From Cladorrhinum sp. PSN259 (lineage: Eukaryota > Ascomycota > Sordariomycetes > Sordariales > Podosporaceae): 64,000 bases of DNA. Shown here piece by piece: positions 20,911 to 32,154 of the stretch (positions are counted from its first letter, which is position 1; the number at the start of each line of letters is the position of its first letter). Location: contig MU867075.1 of NCBI GenBank assembly GCA_033725935.1, forward strand, positions 248,001 through 312,000, read 5' to 3'. The notes beneath the pieces were generated by a model, which was given only the letters and a program-made list of their open reading frames with translations, searched no databases and was not told the origin of the DNA. A program made the position numbers and the translations under genes.

Positions 20911-22333
20911 AAAAGAAGAGGGAAAGCTTCAAGTTTTGAAAAAGGGGTCGGAGAAACATTAATACCTAAGCGAGCATGGCGTTTTTGGAGTTAAGTTGGC
21001 AAGATTGGCCTTGTAATACTTATTCGGAGGCACTCCGTTGGTGGGATAACAGCATCGTTTCAGGCTCAAAGTGTTGGCTAGCATATATTTTGGCTTTGGG
21101 TACAGGTCAGTACTTTCTGTCCTTCTCAAAGGGTTTCATAGTGTAGCTGACCAGCTTTGGGTCTTTGCAGATGCGGCTACTACCAAATGATATTGAGTCT
21201 CATGTATAGAACGATGAGTGCCGTTTGTCCTTCATTTTAAAGTGGTCACCCGCTGCCGTCCTTGTCACGGATATCTAACTGTCCAGGAAGACATTGTCCA
21301 ACATTACTCCCGCATCTGGTGACATGAAGCCTTGATGGGGCTCAGGCACACCATTTTTCACTGCGAGCACGAAATAATGAGACTAGCACTATCTTTATCC
21401 ACGTGGAAAGGAGATTTGAAACATGCTTGTGGTCTGAGAGAGTCAAAGAAGGGTTGGAAAAAGTACTTGATGCAATATACTCCTTTGTTTGCTTCTAGGA
21501 ACCTGAGGATGCGTCATTTCGACTTTCTGAGGCGGCCAGGCTGTGCAGATACGAGAGTTGTTGGGATGACAGCTATAGTGGATTGAGGGGATTCACGGGA
21601 GACAAATGGGTTGGGGGTGTCATGGTCACAGTCACAGGTTTCCCAGGGAAGCACGAGATCGAACCATTACATTACACGCTCACCCTGCTGCCACCTACTT
21701 TCATATGTTTGTGTTTGGGCTGGGGGGACTGAGTATTGCAGCTTGGGGAGCTATTGTGCTCAGTGTTGGCACAGATCAAGGAACCAAAATTATGTGTGGG
21801 CGACGTGGAGGACAATTTGCCAATGCCCTTTCTTTTTGCTTCGTTCTCGTCGACGACTTGGGGCTTTTGCGGCTCGACCTGCGGCTTGACCCAAATTTCC
21901 TGCTGCAGCAAGTGATCTGTTTTCTTCTTTCAGATACCGGAACTCACAGTGCACGATCGATCGCGACTCATAACTCTGCTGCTGCAAAGATCTTTCGTTC
22001 TCCCACCCCCTCAGGCTTCTCTCTTTCATCCCATTCAGCAACCTCTTCACTTCCAGCCACTCGCCCCCGACTGCATCAGACAGCTCTGACGACTCTGATT
22101 TCTCCTGCAGGCCAACTTTCCTTCTTTACCACTGCAAGGTACCTAGCCATTCCCTCATATCTGTGCGACTCAATTCTTTCTTTGACATCGTTGTCCAACT
22201 CAAGCTCGTTCACTTATAGGTTACAAACAGAAACAGAAAAAAAAAAATAGCGACTGCGGACCGCATCCAACCATTTCACTCATTTTCTAACCCAGTCGCT
22301 CACGTTAATATTTTCGTTCTAAAATAGTACGAG
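20911..22333. other. Intergenic region upstream of the TOS1 gene
   Basis: No convincing gene. From about 21830 to 22330 the + strand is rich in C and T with TTCTTT-type runs, typical of the promoter and long leader of a strongly expressed wall-protein gene. An open frame at 21606-22250 lies in this tract, but its product is compositionally biased and has no recognisable domain. Confidence 0.5.
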
Positions 22334-24317
22334 ATGGTCGCCATCGTGACTGCTGTCGTCGCCATTCTCGGCTGCTCTGCAACTGGCGCCACCGCTGGCC
22401 GCACCCGGAGGGACTCTACTGCCCAAAACTCAGACTCTACATGTGACGTTGAGGATGGCAACAGGTACTGCGCTTCAGTTAGTCACGTCAGTTATCCTCT
22501 CGATGTCAACAGGGTTGGTTTCTACCAAGAGGTTGTCAACATGAATCTGGACACCGGCACGTGCGATTTCAAGGAGAAGCATTACTCTGGTTCACTCGCA
22601 CCTTTCAACGAGCCCGTGAGTCTAGATACTCAAGTCTCTCTAGAACGCACAAGAGTTAACAAACTTTACTGCAACAGATGTCCGTTCATTTTCGAGGCCC
22701 CATCCGGCTCAAGCAGTTTGCCGTCTATGTTCCAATGGGCGAGGGCCTTGGTGAGCAGAAGCGCAAGGCCTTTAAAAAGGTTGATATCGATACCAGCCTT
22801 ATCAAGAAGGCAAACTTCCTCGGCAAAGCTGGCAGCACGAAGAAACTGTCCTCTCAGTTCAGCAAGGCCAAGGACACCAAGGGTCTGGCAAAGAAAGATC
22901 TTGACTATGCTCAGCTAGACTTAGACAAACTCGAGCAAACAACCCAGAGTGTCGTATGGGTTACCGAGACTGCCACCGTCTGGACCACTGTCTTTGAACA
23001 TGTCGGCGGCAATCGAAAACTGCAGACTGATGGTGCTGCCTGTGGTGCTGCTAGTCAGTTACCAGCTTCTATCAAGAGTCAGGCCCCGATGGTGCCCGTG
23101 AACCCAGACATCTACCCCCCATTTCAGGGCCATTCTGCTGTTACGACGAGCACAGTAAGTTCCGAGATCAGCACTGGGGTTGTTGTTGCCGTCCCTTCGA
23201 CTGTTAGCTCTGTTTTAGTGAGTACATCTGTGACCTCCTTGGCTATCAGCCCGTCCACTAGTTCCTCAGGAGAGACATCTACCACAAATCCGGCTGTCTC
23301 TGCTCCTGTTGGTCCTTCCACAGTGGACTCAAACACGAAATCAATCTTGATCCCGACGATGCAATCATCAGTCGCCAGTTCGGTTATCACCAGCTCTTTG
23401 GGTTCTGCTGTCGGCATTCCAATCGGCCAGACTCCCAGCTCTCCATCGATTCTGTCGGTTTCAAGTACTTCATCTGCTGCCTCTGTTCCCTCTTCCAGCT
23501 CTCCACCTGCAGCTCGCGAAGATTTTCATCGCGTCGCATACTACCATGCGGAAACTCAACAGGCGGGCGGGCTCATCTTCCTTGGAAACAAGGGCGACGG
23601 AGTCAATTCCGGCCAGTACAATCCGTGAGTCGCTTTTTCCTTTCTGACTTTATTCTTTTTGCTCTATACTAACGTTTTCACAGCCATTTTGGCGCCTCCC
23701 TTGCTTTCATCAACCCCAACGCCTCCCTCGCCGTGAACGAGTCCAAGATTCTCGACAACGTCCTCATTCCCTCTCTCACGGAATTTTCAATCTTTTCTTC
23801 AGTCCCCTGCAACAAAAGTGACTGCGGCTACACTCGCCCAGGTGACAACATCCCGGCCTTCCACGGCTTCCATGGCTCCACCAGAATCTTCCTATTTGAG
23901 TTCTCCATGCCGCACGATACCTCGGCCAGTCCCAACAAGAGTCACCCCCAGTGGGACACGCCCGCCATCTGGCTGCTGAATGCCAAGATCCCTCTCACCC
24001 AGCAGTACGGCGACTGCTCCTGCTGGGAGGGAGGCAAGGGCTGCGGCGAGATTGACATCTTTGAGACCTTGTCGACGGGCGAAGCCAAGGCCGTCACCAG
24101 TCTCAAGGCGGGCGGCGACACCGACGGGAATCAGGGAAAGGCCGATTGGCTTGATAGACCTGTGAACGACAAGACGGGAGTCAAGCTGGCTGTTGGACTT
24201 GATGGGGCTGGCAGCATGCTGTGGATCAGCGTCTTGGGTCAGGGCAATGATGGGAAGGACATGTTTGAGGGTGAGATGACTTTGGCGGAGGTTGAGGCAA
24301 TGAAGGATGGGAAGTAA
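22334..24317 (+). CDS. Cell-wall protein of the TOS1 family (DUF2403 + DUF2401)
   Basis: TOS1-family proteins are secreted, covalently bound or membrane-associated wall proteins linked to beta-glucan remodelling. Exons 22334-22615, 22678-23624 and 23684-24317 give 620 residues. A signal peptide covers about residues 1-21 (VAIVTAVVAILGCSATGATA). The N-terminal domain has CDVEDGNRYC and, across the first intron, NEPMSVHFRGPIRLKQFAVY. A Ser/Thr/Val-rich linker of about 120 residues is likely O-mannosylated. The C-terminal domain (from about residue 373) begins REDFHRVAYYHAETQQAGG and includes WDTPAIWLLNAKIPLTQQY and the Cys-rich CSCWEGGKGCGEIDIFE. The acidic GEIDIFE segment resembles the catalytic region of clan GH-B glucanases; that comparison is inference. 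No C-terminal GPI signal is seen. Confidence 0.9.
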
Positions 24318-24814
24318 GTACGTAGTAGGTAGAAGCAGGGGAGGATAGGAGGGAGTGAGTCAGGGAGCGGGGATTTGCTTAAATATGTGAACCTTGAGCA
24401 CACGAAGAATATTATGAAATGAAATTGGGTTTTTATAATTCTTTCTGTGTACCTATTGTATTGACGGGATTTTGCGAGGTTTCGCGTCTATTTACCGGTC
24501 AGGCTTTTTTATTATTTGACTGTCATCAATGTGGGAGGGGATGGATGGATGTCTTCATCTCAAGATGATTTTTCCCAAGTTTTCATGCTTTTTATTTTTA
24601 ACAGCTCCCTTCTTGACTGATTTACGAATGATAGAGTAATCAGATTTGCATCAATTGGAACACTCCCATACTTCAGTTCTCTTTATGATGGTTATAAACT
24701 CCATTTCCTGCTTTTGGTTTCGTTTTTTATCTTGTCGCTTAGCCATTGCGACGACAACTTGTTTAGAAGTAAGTCTATTTTATCCGGCTTCTTCTTGTTT
24801 CCCCTTATTGTATT
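24318..24814. other. Convergent 3' spacer between TOS1 and amidoligase genes
   Basis: T-rich non-coding spacer holding both 3' flanks. Nothing further seen. Confidence 0.55.
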
Positions 24815-26395
24815 CTAGTACCACTCAGTCAGTGGCCTGCAGGGATACCAAAAATCAGTAGCTCCGACACCGCGGAGGGCCGTCTCGAGGTAACGAGCCG
24901 GGCCGGGCAGTCCAAGATCCATGACAAAGTCAATCATGTCGTATTTGCCCTTCTCCTTCTCGCCGTCAACCAGCTTGTGAATGATGGCCCAGAACTGCTG
25001 ATCAGGGGCGTACTTTGCCGCGCGAAAGTATCCCACGCAGATTGAAGCCCAGGCCGCGATCCAATCCGGGTTGAGCGAGCCGGCAGCTTCGCGAAATTCG
25101 ATGGTTTTCTTGGTTGATAGCTCATCCTTTATCTGCGCCGAGATTTGCGCAGGTGTACAAAATGCCGCGAGATTCTCTGAATAGTGCGAGTTTCCGTTGT
25201 AAATCGACTCGACACTTTCATACTGGCGAAAATTATAATTCGATCTCAGAGACGATCTCGGCGCATCATATTCGCAGTGCAATCTGTCAGGAGTGTCCGT
25301 TTTCGAAGGGAAATCCATGATGAGATAGTGGACGCCCCGGGAAATGCTCATCTGTCTGCTCTTCTCTTTAAATTTGGCTGCTTCTCTCAGCTTTGTGCGA
25401 ACGCCGTGCCTCAGATGATTGCGGCCTTCGCTGAACCGGACGCGAGCAGGTCCTTCCAGACTATCCGGGCGCAGAGAGGGGAAGGGCTCGTCTGGATACG
25501 CGCGAGAAAGATGTTTAGGAAGCCACCTATTGCTGTCTCTGGGGCGTTGAGGGAGCTTAACATCCTTAGTGACGTCAAATTGGCCATTCGTGTTCCATGC
25601 CAACATAGAGGTCTCTCGGATCGAGGGGCAATACCTGATGTAGCCCCGCTCAGCTGGATGAGCGTGACACATGTAACCGTCGGCAGCCCACGCGAGCGCG
25701 GCCGCCCTTTCAAGAGTTGAGCGATGATGCGAACCCGGCCCGGCGCCGACGTGAACATGGAACCCCGTTGTCATGTTGATCCGCAGGTAGAAATCTGGCC
25801 TTCCGACCAAGGTCCTGAGAACCTCTAAAACGTGTTCGTAAGCCTGGTCGTTGTCCCAGAGTGCGGGCGATGTGATCTCCAACGCTTGGTTCCTCCATTC
25901 GTAGCCCTCGGGCAAGGTGGGCGTGGGGGTGAAGCGATCATTGACGCTGGAATCCGTGGAGACCATCCAGCCATCATTTTCATTAAAAACCAACACCGAG
26001 GGTCCCAACGGAGCCCCAGGACCCCAAGAAAGCTGTCCAGTTCGTTGCATGATCGGTTTGGCCTGGATGCTGGGAACAGAGAGCAGAGCCTCCTGAACCC
26101 GCCGACATGCCCATTCGGACACATTGCTATACAAGTCCGGGGAGCCTAAAAGGTCAGTAGCATCGGCTTCATGCGGAAACGCAGCTTGGAGTCTTGACTC
26201 TTCCTCCTCCCCAAGGTCAAATGTCGGATCCCTCTTAATTCGGGAACCGTGGTCACTTGATAAAGAATCAGCAGTCCCTGAACTGAGACTCTCTTGCTGG
26301 AAGATTCCAGGCTTGACAAGAAAATAAAACAAAAGCTCAATCTCAACCCCAAAGGACAGATTAGTTTCCGAAGGCCTGGTCGACATGTTGAGCAT
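24815..26395 (-). CDS. Amidoligase-like protein (Amidoligase_2 family)
   Basis: Members of this family belong to the COOH-NH2 ligase fold and are predicted to form amide bonds between a carboxylate and an amine; fungal members have no established substrate. Single exon, 526 residues, from the ATG at 26395; an internal ATG three codons on (MSTRPSE) is an equally possible start. The signature FGVEIELLF lies at residues 15-23, supplying the first acidic metal or ATP ligands. The core motif GFHVHVGAGPGSHH is at about residue 220. A third conserved element, IEFREAAGSLNPDWIAAWASIC, lies near the C terminus. Prokaryotic relatives are often coupled to peptide-modification operons; no such partner is seen here, as the neighbours are a wall protein and a BTB protein. 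Confidence 0.8.
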   Translation of the reverse strand: MLNMSTRPSETNLSFGVEIELLFYFLVKPGIFQQESLSSGTADSLSSDHGSRIKRDPTFDLGEEEESRLQAAFPHEADATDLLGSPDLYSNVSEWACRRVQEALLSVPSIQAKPIMQRTGQLSWGPGAPLGPSVLVFNENDGWMVSTDSSVNDRFTPTPTLPEGYEWRNQALEITSPALWDNDQAYEHVLEVLRTLVGRPDFYLRINMTTGFHVHVGAGPGSHHRSTLERAAALAWAADGYMCHAHPAERGYIRYCPSIRETSMLAWNTNGQFDVTKDVKLPQRPRDSNRWLPKHLSRAYPDEPFPSLRPDSLEGPARVRFSEGRNHLRHGVRTKLREAAKFKEKSRQMSISRGVHYLIMDFPSKTDTPDRLHCEYDAPRSSLRSNYNFRQYESVESIYNGNSHYSENLAAFCTPAQISAQIKDELSTKKTIEFREAAGSLNPDWIAAWASICVGYFRAAKYAPDQQFWAIIHKLVDGEKEKGKYDMIDFVMDLGLPGPARYLETALRGVGATDFWYPCRPLTEWY

Positions 26396-26637
26396 TTATG
26401 GGCATCGGCGACGACGAAGAAGAAGACGATGATGATCAGAAGAACCGCAGAAGCTATCAATGAACAGGAATAGACGCCTTTATGTGCCGTTTTGGACAAA
26501 GAGAGCATATAAAAGGTACCTTCAGGAAATACTCAATGCGGCTCCGCGTCTAGTAGAGACAAAGAAATGGCAGAATTACGTGCTTAGTATTAATGTACGG
26601 GGTATAATATGAGTCTTCTAGTACGAGTTTGCACTTA

Positions 26638-27702
26638 TCATGATAAGTCGAGATAGGAAATCTCGTTCAGGTCACCAACGGGTGAAATGATGTCTGCATC
26701 AGTATCAGCATCTACATCTACATCCACATCCACATCCGCATCCGCATCTGCATCTGCTTCGTCCGAGGCGTCCGATTCCATCTCCTCCTTCTCGCGCCGT
26801 TTCCATGTTGATGATGAGTAGTTGGGTATCATCGGCGACAGAGCCAGTGATATCGTATGGGGGCATGATCCTTCTCCAACAGAGGCCCGGTGGCTGTGAA
26901 ATGTGCATTGTCGAAACCCAAAGAATCGCTCTCCGTTTCGCAGTTTGTTGACGGGCAGCCGGAGCTGGGGATTCTTGAGCCGCACGTCGGCCCTACTCTG
27001 AGCCATTTTCTCGAGATGCAGCGCATAGTCGGCCTTGAGTTGAGGAAATACGGTGAACAGTCGGTCAACCTGCTTCTCCAGGATGTAGGCCTTGTCGGCA
27101 CCATGTAGCGTCCATGCCAGCATTGCGATCCCCCATTTCCGTAACCTGACCGCATGCTCGCCATCGCAGTCCCCGTAGATAAATGCCAGAAAACGGGGGG
27201 ACATGTCCCAGTCGAAGCGGAGGTACATATCCTGCAGGGCGTCCATAGCTAGGTCTTGGAGCGCTGGGAGGTCAATGACGGCGGCGAATAGATGGAGTCG
27301 GACAAGGTTTGTCCGTACGGCGCGGCATTCGTCTGGTGAAATTGTTCGAATAACATCATCAATAAAAGTGTGGAATCTCCTCCTTTGATAGAGCCAAAGG
27401 ACGAAAATCTCAAACATATCTGGTGCCTCGCTTGGAAGCCATAGTACCGAGTCTTCCTCTTCCTCGCCCTTGACGGGGGTTGTTGGTGATGGTATCGCTT
27501 CGATGTTGGTCTTGAAAAAGCTGCAGCTGTCGCAAAGCAGCTTCCTGTGGAGGGTAAACTCCCGCTGCTCTTCTCCCACCAGAACTCTCACCACATCACA
27601 CCCTTCGAGACTGAATAAAACCGTCAGACACAAGGATTACATACTCGTCTCAAAAAGGAGCACTTACTCGCCGATTACAGATCTCTTATTGCTCCACCGC
27701 AT
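26638..27702 (-). CDS. BTB/POZ domain protein
   Basis: Probably a protein-interaction module; many fungal BTB proteins of this kind may act as Cullin-3 adaptors, but this one is uncharacterised. Two exons, 27668-27702 (35 nt) and 26638-27610, give 335 residues. The first exon is inferred: it supplies an ATG and joins in phase to give GDLEGCDVVRVLVGEE, the usual BTB opening. The domain continues FTLHRKLLCDSCSFFK and PDMFEIFVLWLYQRR, followed by a helical BACK-like part with LVRLHLFAAVIDLPALQDLAMDAL (about 130-155). The C-terminal tail is an Asp-Ala/Asp-Val dipeptide run encoded by a hexanucleotide microsatellite (about 26693-26760). Divergent from the OYE gene. Confidence 0.8.
26693..26760. 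repeat. Coding hexanucleotide microsatellite (Asp-Ala / Asp-Val run)
   Basis: On the + strand, tandem tcagca, tctaca, tccaca and tccgca hexamers. On the minus strand they encode alternating Asp with Ala, Val or Thr in the C-terminal tail of the BTB protein. A likely site of length variation between strains. Confidence 0.8.
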
Positions 27703-28981
27703 ATTGAATGAGTGTGAGACCGGATGCCTTCAATTACCGCTCAGCAGCAACAGATGGCAACAAAGAAGGGAACAAGAGGGGGAACAGAAACAACCGGGGA
27801 AGCGAGCCTCGAGTGATATATTTGCTTTCATGGGGTCCGGGATTCCACGCGACGTCCCATCGCGTGAGCAGAGTCTCCGTCGAGTGTGCCGGAGCGAGGG
27901 TGTTCCAGCAGCCTGGTCCCAGAGGTCTTACCCCGTTTGGTGGACTTCCCCCCTTGTTTCGTTTCAACCGCAACCGTGCTGTTTGCAGCAAGGGGTGGAT
28001 GTCTGCCCCTGAATCTTGGCATCACTTTCCTTTACCTTTTTCTTACCCCACGCCAGCCTGTGTGTCATGTTTCATGCTGTTTGTAAAACAATCGTGATCG
28101 ATTTCCTTGTCTTCCTTGTCGTCAATCGACGACAGCCGCTGATCGAAAACAAGGGCTCGCTCGGAGGATTTTACCTTGACGATGCAACAGAAAAAGGTCT
28201 TCGGAACTCGGATGACATGTTTTCTGTCGTGGTCGAGTTTAATTACGTAGAACGTCGGATGGCGCTTTAACAAGGGGGACCTGGTGCCGTCGACCAGCAT
28301 GAATTGCGATATAAGAAATGCAGCGTATCCATCGTTCATGAAATGAATTTTGAGATTGTGATGTACCATTCAGACACACTCAAATCGGATTAAACAATTG
28401 AGATGAATCTCCAAAACCGATTGATTTGCGATGCAATGCCGAGTCCGGGGCGAGGCCGACCTTGATTGCGGAAAGCCGACCGAGTTCCGAGCTTTTGTGG
28501 CTTAGCACAATTGAAACGAACGGCCCGCCCGGTGGGGGAGAAGATCCTCGATGACGGATCGCCAGCGGCGGGAACCGAGTTTTCCCATTGTCCCGTCCCT
28601 TCTCCAGACGATTACTAACAAAGATCGAACCGTCGCAACGGTAACCCTTGGAGTCTTGGAGGATTACACCATCCTGGATCCAGATTTTCACAATCCCATG
28701 TGCTGATTGGAAAACGCGGGCTAACCACTGCCGGCGGGTTTTGTATTGCCCCTCACTCACTCATTGACTGCTGCTGGGGATTATTCAGCATTGATTGCAA
28801 GATAATCATCAACTGCAAACTGTATGGATGCGCTTGAGAGAATATAAATATCTTCCTGGGGGCCTTGAAGTGGTGACGAAATTCTTTTTGTTTTAGAAAT
28901 AACTTCCATCCATCAATTGAACCAATTCCAGCTTCAATCTCTCATTTCCCATTCCTTGGCGCACCTCTGAGTACTCACATC
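27703..28981. other. Divergent intergenic region, BTB (-) and OYE (+)
   Basis: No convincing gene. Several short open frames overlap on both strands without recognisable domains. A TATA box precedes the OYE gene (separate entry). Confidence 0.5.
28843..28850 (+). promoter_or_regulatory. TATA box of the OYE-type gene
   Basis: TATAAATA lies 132 bases upstream of the OYE-type ATG, inside an otherwise mixed-composition promoter. A near-consensus TATA box fits an inducible stress or detoxification gene. Confidence 0.45.
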
Positions 28982-30271
28982 ATGACAATCAAGAAGCTCA
29001 CCGCAAGCCCACCGGCACCCGGCGCGCCTTTCTACACACCGGCCCAAAACCCTCCGGCTGGTACAACCCTCTCTTCCGGTGCTGAAGTCCCAACCGTCTT
29101 CACTCCGCTCAAAATCCGGGGCCTGACTCTTCAGAACCGGTTTGCCGTGAGCCCCATGTGCACATACTCAGCAGACGATGGGCATCTTACGGACTTCCAT
29201 CTCGTTCACCTCGGCTCCTTCGCTCTTCGCGGGGCCGCCCTGACCATCGTCGAGGCCACAGCTGTCACTCCCAACGGCCGCATTTCACCCGAAGACAGCG
29301 GACTCTGGCAGGATAGCCAAATTGCTCCCCTGAAGCGCATTGTCGACTTCATCCACTCACAGGGCCAGAAAGTTGGCATCCAGCTTGCCCACGCCGGCCG
29401 CAAAGCCAGCACTCTTGGCCCCTGGAACAAGTATCAGGGCTCTGAAGTCGCTCTCGCTCTACACGGCGGCTGGCCCGACAATCTGTGGGGTCCCAGCGCC
29501 ATCGCGTGGGATGAGGGATATCCCACTCCCAAGGAGGTCACGGTAGAGGAGATCAAGTCCCTCATTCAGAGCTTTGCCGATGCCGCAAAGCGTGCCATCC
29601 AGGCGGGAGTCGATACCATCGAGATCCACGGTGCACACGGCTATCTTATTTCTGAATTCCTCAGCCCCATCAGCAACCAGCGCACTGATGACTATGGCGG
29701 CAGCTTCGCCAACCGGACTCGCCTGCTCATCGAAATCATCCAAGCCGTCCGCGCCGTCATCCCCGAGGACATGCCTCTCCTGGTCCGCATCAGCGCCACG
29801 GAGTGGATGGAGTACACCAACCAGCCATCCTGGGACCTCGAGCAATCCAAGCAGCTCGCTGCCCTCCTACCCGACCTTGGGGTTGATCTTCTAGACGTCA
29901 GCTCAGGCGGCAACAACCCGGCGCAGAAGATCCAGGTGCACCAGAATTACCAGATCGATCTTGCCACCCAGATTCGGGAGCATGTTAACCGGCAAGGGAA
30001 GAAGCTACTCATTGGTGCGGTGGGCATGATTACCACGGCCGAGATTGCCAGGAGCGTCGTGGAGAATGGCAAGCTGGCTGGTCAGAGGAACGAGACAGTC
30101 GAGGTGGATGCTGAACACGGGACCCAGGCAAAGGCTGACCTGGTTCTTGTCGCAAGGCAATTCTTGAGGGAACCAGAGTTCGTGCTCAAGGTTGCCACTG
30201 AGCTGGGCGTCAATGTCCGGTTGCCAGCTCAGTACCTCCGTGCACCATACAGGAAGACCCCGAGATTGTAA
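28982..30271 (+). CDS. NADH:flavin oxidoreductase / old yellow enzyme (YqjM-like class)
   Basis: FMN-dependent ene-reductase acting on activated C=C bonds of enones and similar electrophiles; the natural substrate is unknown. Single exon, 429 residues, start in the context catcATGaca. The TIM-barrel opens with VFTPLKIRGLTLQNRFAVSPMC, with the Cys typical of the YqjM class, and TDFHLVHLGSFALRGAAL. The barrel continues with VGIQLAHAGRKAS, and the substrate-binding pair is in TIEIHGAHGYLISEFLSP. FMN phosphate-binding residues lie in LIGAVGMITTAEIA and near VLVARQFLREP. About 40 residues of extra sequence precede the barrel. No linked secondary-metabolite cluster is present. Confidence 0.94.
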   Translation: MTIKKLTASPPAPGAPFYTPAQNPPAGTTLSSGAEVPTVFTPLKIRGLTLQNRFAVSPMCTYSADDGHLTDFHLVHLGSFALRGAALTIVEATAVTPNGRISPEDSGLWQDSQIAPLKRIVDFIHSQGQKVGIQLAHAGRKASTLGPWNKYQGSEVALALHGGWPDNLWGPSAIAWDEGYPTPKEVTVEEIKSLIQSFADAAKRAIQAGVDTIEIHGAHGYLISEFLSPISNQRTDDYGGSFANRTRLLIEIIQAVRAVIPEDMPLLVRISATEWMEYTNQPSWDLEQSKQLAALLPDLGVDLLDVSSGGNNPAQKIQVHQNYQIDLATQIREHVNRQGKKLLIGAVGMITTAEIARSVVENGKLAGQRNETVEVDAEHGTQAKADLVLVARQFLREPEFVLKVATELGVNVRLPAQYLRAPYRKTPRL

Positions 30272-31215
30272 GAGGGAGGATTTTTGGTTTTAATTCATAG
30301 CGAGGCGTTTACAACAGGACAGAGAGACGGGTCTAGCTAGATAGACTTGTTTTTGAAGTTAGACAAATAAATACTTATGATAGAAGTGTGTTCTCATTCT
30401 GTTATTAGCATTTGGCACGTGTAATGCATCACCGGCACCCCCCCCCCCCCCCGCCTTGTAACTAACAAGGTTTGCCGGTTCCGTGAAAGCCACAACGTTA
30501 AGTAAGGACGAACCAAGAAACTCCATTTAAACGGTCGAATCCATCAGTCCAAACGGTCAAACAATCGTTAATAGGAACATGGAAAACTGCTCCACTTGCT
30601 TCAACAGCTCGCTCAACGGTTTATCAACGGTTATAAGCCGCTCGCTCGAAAACCAAAACACTGGAGGGGAAGATGCAACCTTTTCCAAATATTGGCACTC
30701 AGGCAATGCATGCAAGAGAATGAGAAATCTTACAAATCATACATACCTAATCCACAGTTTCCAGGCATTTTCTTAGATAAGATGATCTTCCCTCTCAATT
30801 TGATTTGATAATTGGCCGATGGAGAGCTCTTGAACAACTCCCCGCATTTGTGGTTTCCCCTCTCTTTCCACTTCCCCCCTCTCCCGCTCCGCCCTCCTCA
30901 TCCCCCTCCTCCAACAATGGGCAAGTGTGACTTCACCTGAGGTGCCCAAAGCTGAATTTGCCTCTTCTCCAATTTCTGATTGTTCTTTGTAGTTCTCAAC
31001 CCTTTCCCGTTCAAATCTTTACTTTACTTACTCTTTTTCAGCTTCCATATTTTCTTTGTTATCAACTCCATCTCCCAATTGGGTCATGTTCAATCAATAA
31101 CCAACCCAATCGCGATCCGTCTGTACTCAACGCACACTCACATACTCGCACAAACTAATAACTTTCCTTACCTACCCTTAACCAAACTCGGCCACGTCAA
31201 AATCCATCACACACC
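30272..31215. other. Intergenic spacer, OYE 3' flank to pyroglutamyl peptidase promoter
   Basis: Contains a 15-base C run (separate entry), then C/T-rich sequence from about 30850 to 31215, typical of promoter and leader. No gene seen. Confidence 0.55.
30438..30452. repeat. Homopolymer C tract, 15 bases
   Basis: An uninterrupted run of 15 C. A second run of the same length occurs at 33085-33099. Both are intergenic. Lengths of such tracts are error-prone in sequencing. Confidence 0.9.
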
Positions 31216-32154
31216 ATGGGCTCAATCCACGCAGATACCTCCCAAGAGGGGATCACCGTCCTCATAACAGGCTTCGCGGTTCGTGACGTCCCCCTCACCT
31301 CTCCAGGCATCTCAAACTCACCTTTGATCCCTCTCAAATCCAGCCCTTTAAAGAAGACTACCCGGTCAATCCCTCCTGGGAAATCGCCCGCTCACTCCCA
31401 GATTACCTGCCTCCTATCCGAGCCAAAACAGTTCCATCCCCATCCTTGAACTCAAAACTCCTCCCACCAGTCCGTCTCATAGTTCACCCGGAACCAGTCC
31501 ACGTCGGCTACAAAGCGGTCCGCTCTCTAGTGCCCCTACTATGGGAGACATACAAGCCCCATTACACAATCCACATCGGCATGGCTGGTCCTAGGGCGTT
31601 CTACTCCATTGAGCGGCGTGGACACAGGGACGGGTACAAGATGCGGGACGTGGATGGGAGTTTCCTGGGAGAGACTGAGAAGTTTGATACGGATCTGCCG
31701 GAGGAGTTGGAGACTGATCTGGACGTGGGTGATGTGTTGGTTAGGTGGAGAGGGTTTAGTCCTGTAAGTGTTTTTTATTTTTTTATACATCTTACTCAAT
31801 CAATCGAGTTTCAGAAGTGCTTCTTGGTGGCATGAAATAGGATAAGAAAGAAAAAAAATAAAATAATAAAGGGGAATGCTGACAGGGTGAATATAGAAAT
31901 ACTCCGACTTGAGAATCTCTGAAGATGCAGGACACTACCTGTGCGACTTCATTTACTTTAGCAGTCTTTCGTACTTGTGGAAGCAACCCAGAGAGAGGAA
32001 GGTGCTGTTTTTGCATGTACCTAGTGATGCGTCGGAGGGAGCGGTGCAGAGAGGGCGGGAGTTGTTATTGCAGCTGGTCAGGGGGGTTGTGGAGAGCGAG
32101 CAGTTGAGAAAGGAGAAGCGTCAGGAGGCGTGTGCGGAGGAGGAGGATGTGTAA
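31216..32154 (+). CDS. Pyroglutamyl-peptidase I (cysteine peptidase family C15)
   Basis: Removes N-terminal pyroglutamate from peptides in the cytosol. Exons 31216-31278, 31344-31763 and 31897-32154 give 246 residues. Splicing the first intron restores the family opening VLITGFAPF followed by VNPSWEIARSLPDYLPP; its donor is the unusual GTTCGT. The family strand HIGMAGPRAFYSIERRGHRDGY is present. The catalytic Cys is in ISEDAGHYLCDFIYFSSL and the catalytic His in VLFLHVPSDAS. The third exon begins after the acceptor ATATAG at 31891-31896; earlier AG sites leave in-frame stops. The last 25 residues are a charged, Glu-rich extension. Complete and probably active. Confidence 0.9.

Noticed and set aside
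21606..22250. 214-codon open frame upstream of TOS1
   Set aside because: It lies in the pyrimidine-rich promoter/leader tract; the product is Ser/Thr/Leu-biased without a domain.
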